Source of the DNA: Clostridiales bacterium
GTDB lineage: Bacteria > Bacillota > Clostridia > Peptostreptococcales > T1SED10-28
NCBI GenBank assembly: GCA_007134725.1
Contig: SLKF01000288.1
Span: 1-6,352, forward strand
Length of the DNA stretch: 6,352 nucleotides
Direction of reading: 5' to 3'
The notes below the pieces were generated by a model. That model saw nothing but the letters and a program-made list of their open reading frames with translations. It was not told where the DNA came from and did not search any database. The position numbers and the translations under genes are program-made. Below are positions 5,561-6,352 of this stretch, piece after piece; within the stretch, counting starts at the first letter, position 1, and every line of letters starts with the position of its first letter.

Positions 5561-6352
5561 TTATTTTCCTTTCCAAAAGCTTGGAATAAAAAATAAGAAT
5601 ACCGTAAAGAGCTCCAGCCGTCCAAACAGCATAAATAAGGAGAACAACATTTTACTCGGGGCACTGAATTGACTATAGTCCTGAGTTGGACCCACCAGTT
5701 CAAATCCCGGGCCGATATTTCCGAGAGTTGCCGCCACGGAAGACACCGCGGTCACAAGTCCTACGTCTTCTAAGGAAATTAATAGGGTTCCAAAACCAAT
5801 GATTAACATATACAAAAAGAAAAATCCGGTTACCGAGTGAACAATATTGCTTGATACCACTTTACCGTTTAGGGTTACCGGAAGATAGGCCTGAGGATGA
5901 AGCAGTCTTAGAACTTCCCGACGAATAACAACTCCTAAAATCAGGAGTCTTGCCACCTTAATACCTCCCCCGGTAGATCCCGCACTTCCCCCCACAAACA
6001 TCAATACAAACATCACGGCTTTACTAAAGGAAGGCCATTGATCAAAGTCCGTAGTGCCATAACCGGTGGTTGTGGTAATGGATGCGGTTTGGAAAAAAGC
6101 TTGTTTTAAGGTTTCAAAAAAACCCTCATAGTAAGAGCTCAGCAGTAAATTGGTGGTTATTAAGACACCGGCTAATGCAATGATGGAAAGATACAGACGA
6201 AGTTCTTTGTTTTGAAATAAATTTCGCCATTTTCCCTTCCACAGATCGTAGTAAAGGGCAAAGTTTACCCCTGCAGCAATCATAAAAAAGGTGATCACCC
6301 AAAGGGTATAGCTGCTTTGATAAGCGCCGATGCTCCCATCCTTTGTTGAAAA
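5561..6352 (-). CDS. trkH: TrkH-family potassium uptake channel subunit (C-terminal 263 residues)
   Basis: The gene enters from the right edge, so its N-terminal half is missing. The frame is open to the last base, and the GTG at 6298 is an internal Val, not a start. Numbering visible residues from the edge, FSTKDGSIGAY (1-11) is the conserved stretch following the second pore loop. The third pore loop carries TTTGYGTTDF (94-103), followed by GGSAGSTGGGIK (121-132) and R135, the helix-breaking segment with Arg that gates TrkH and KtrB. The fourth pore loop is ATLGNIGPGF (208-217), and the end has the family motif GRLELFT (244-250). About 263 residues after the FST motif fit a protein of roughly 480, nearer TrkH than KtrB in size, but the two cannot be cleanly separated. 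The product transports K+ (or Na+-coupled K+) with a cytoplasmic TrkA/KtrA RCK partner that is not in the window. Confidence 0.93.
   Translation of the reverse strand, partial: FSTKDGSIGAYQSSYTLWVITFFMIAAGVNFALYYDLWKGKWRNLFQNKELRLYLSIIALAGVLITTNLLLSSYYEGFFETLKQAFFQTASITTTTGYGTTDFDQWPSFSKAVMFVLMFVGGSAGSTGGGIKVARLLILGVVIRREVLRLLHPQAYLPVTLNGKVVSSNIVHSVTGFFFLYMLIIGFGTLLISLEDVGLVTAVSSVAATLGNIGPGFELVGPTQDYSQFSAPSKMLFSLFMLFGRLELFTVFLFFIPSFWKGK

Noticed and set aside
5561..6298. TrkH as a complete 245-residue protein starting at 6298
   Set aside because: The codon at 6298 is GTG in the middle of a hydrophobic helix, and the frame upstream continues with the conserved FSTKDGSIGAY motif to the window edge.

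Overview
The window looks like chromosomal DNA from a low-to-moderate GC Gram-positive bacterium of the Clostridia/Firmicutes type. This is an inference from the family variants: an RND exporter of the kind found in Firmicutes with no membrane-fusion gene beside it, strong GGAGG ribosome sites, and a TrkH and LapA-domain pair with Firmicutes-like sequence. The extracellular loops of the RND protein are very rich in Asp and Glu, which would fit an alkaline or salty habitat, but this is weak evidence.

Layout. Positions 1-3814, minus strand: a two-gene operon made of an RND efflux transporter and a TetR-type regulator, whose 3' end lies just past the window edge. The two genes overlap by 14 bases. 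Positions 3815-4041: a divergent control region. It holds a perfect consensus promoter (TTGACA, 17 bases, TATAAT) for the RND/TetR operon, with a 20-bp inverted-repeat operator on its transcription start. Positions 4042-5083, plus strand: two overlapping genes for half-size permeases of the ArsP/YraQ (DUF318, 'permease') family. Positions 5084-5163: a hairpin that can terminate transcription from both sides. Positions 5164-6352, minus strand: a small two-helix LapA-domain (DUF1049) membrane protein, downstream of the C-terminal half of a TrkH-type potassium channel subunit that enters from the right edge.

How the parts work together. The RND/TetR unit reads as a self-regulated drug or lipid efflux module: the regulator probably sits on the operator at 3911-3930 and blocks its own operon until a ligand arrives. 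The permease pair is probably one transporter encoded as two complementary halves; their charge patterns suggest that they insert in opposite orientations. TrkH and the LapA-domain protein are probably co-transcribed and look unrelated to the efflux genes.

The points most worth a second look are the split permease pair, the 12-bp tandem repeat that codes for a Gly-Glu-Ala-Pro linker inside the RND porter domain, and the very clean promoter-operator arrangement. I saw no mobile element, tRNA, rRNA or CRISPR array. Apart from the permease pair I see no candidate for a wholly new system.
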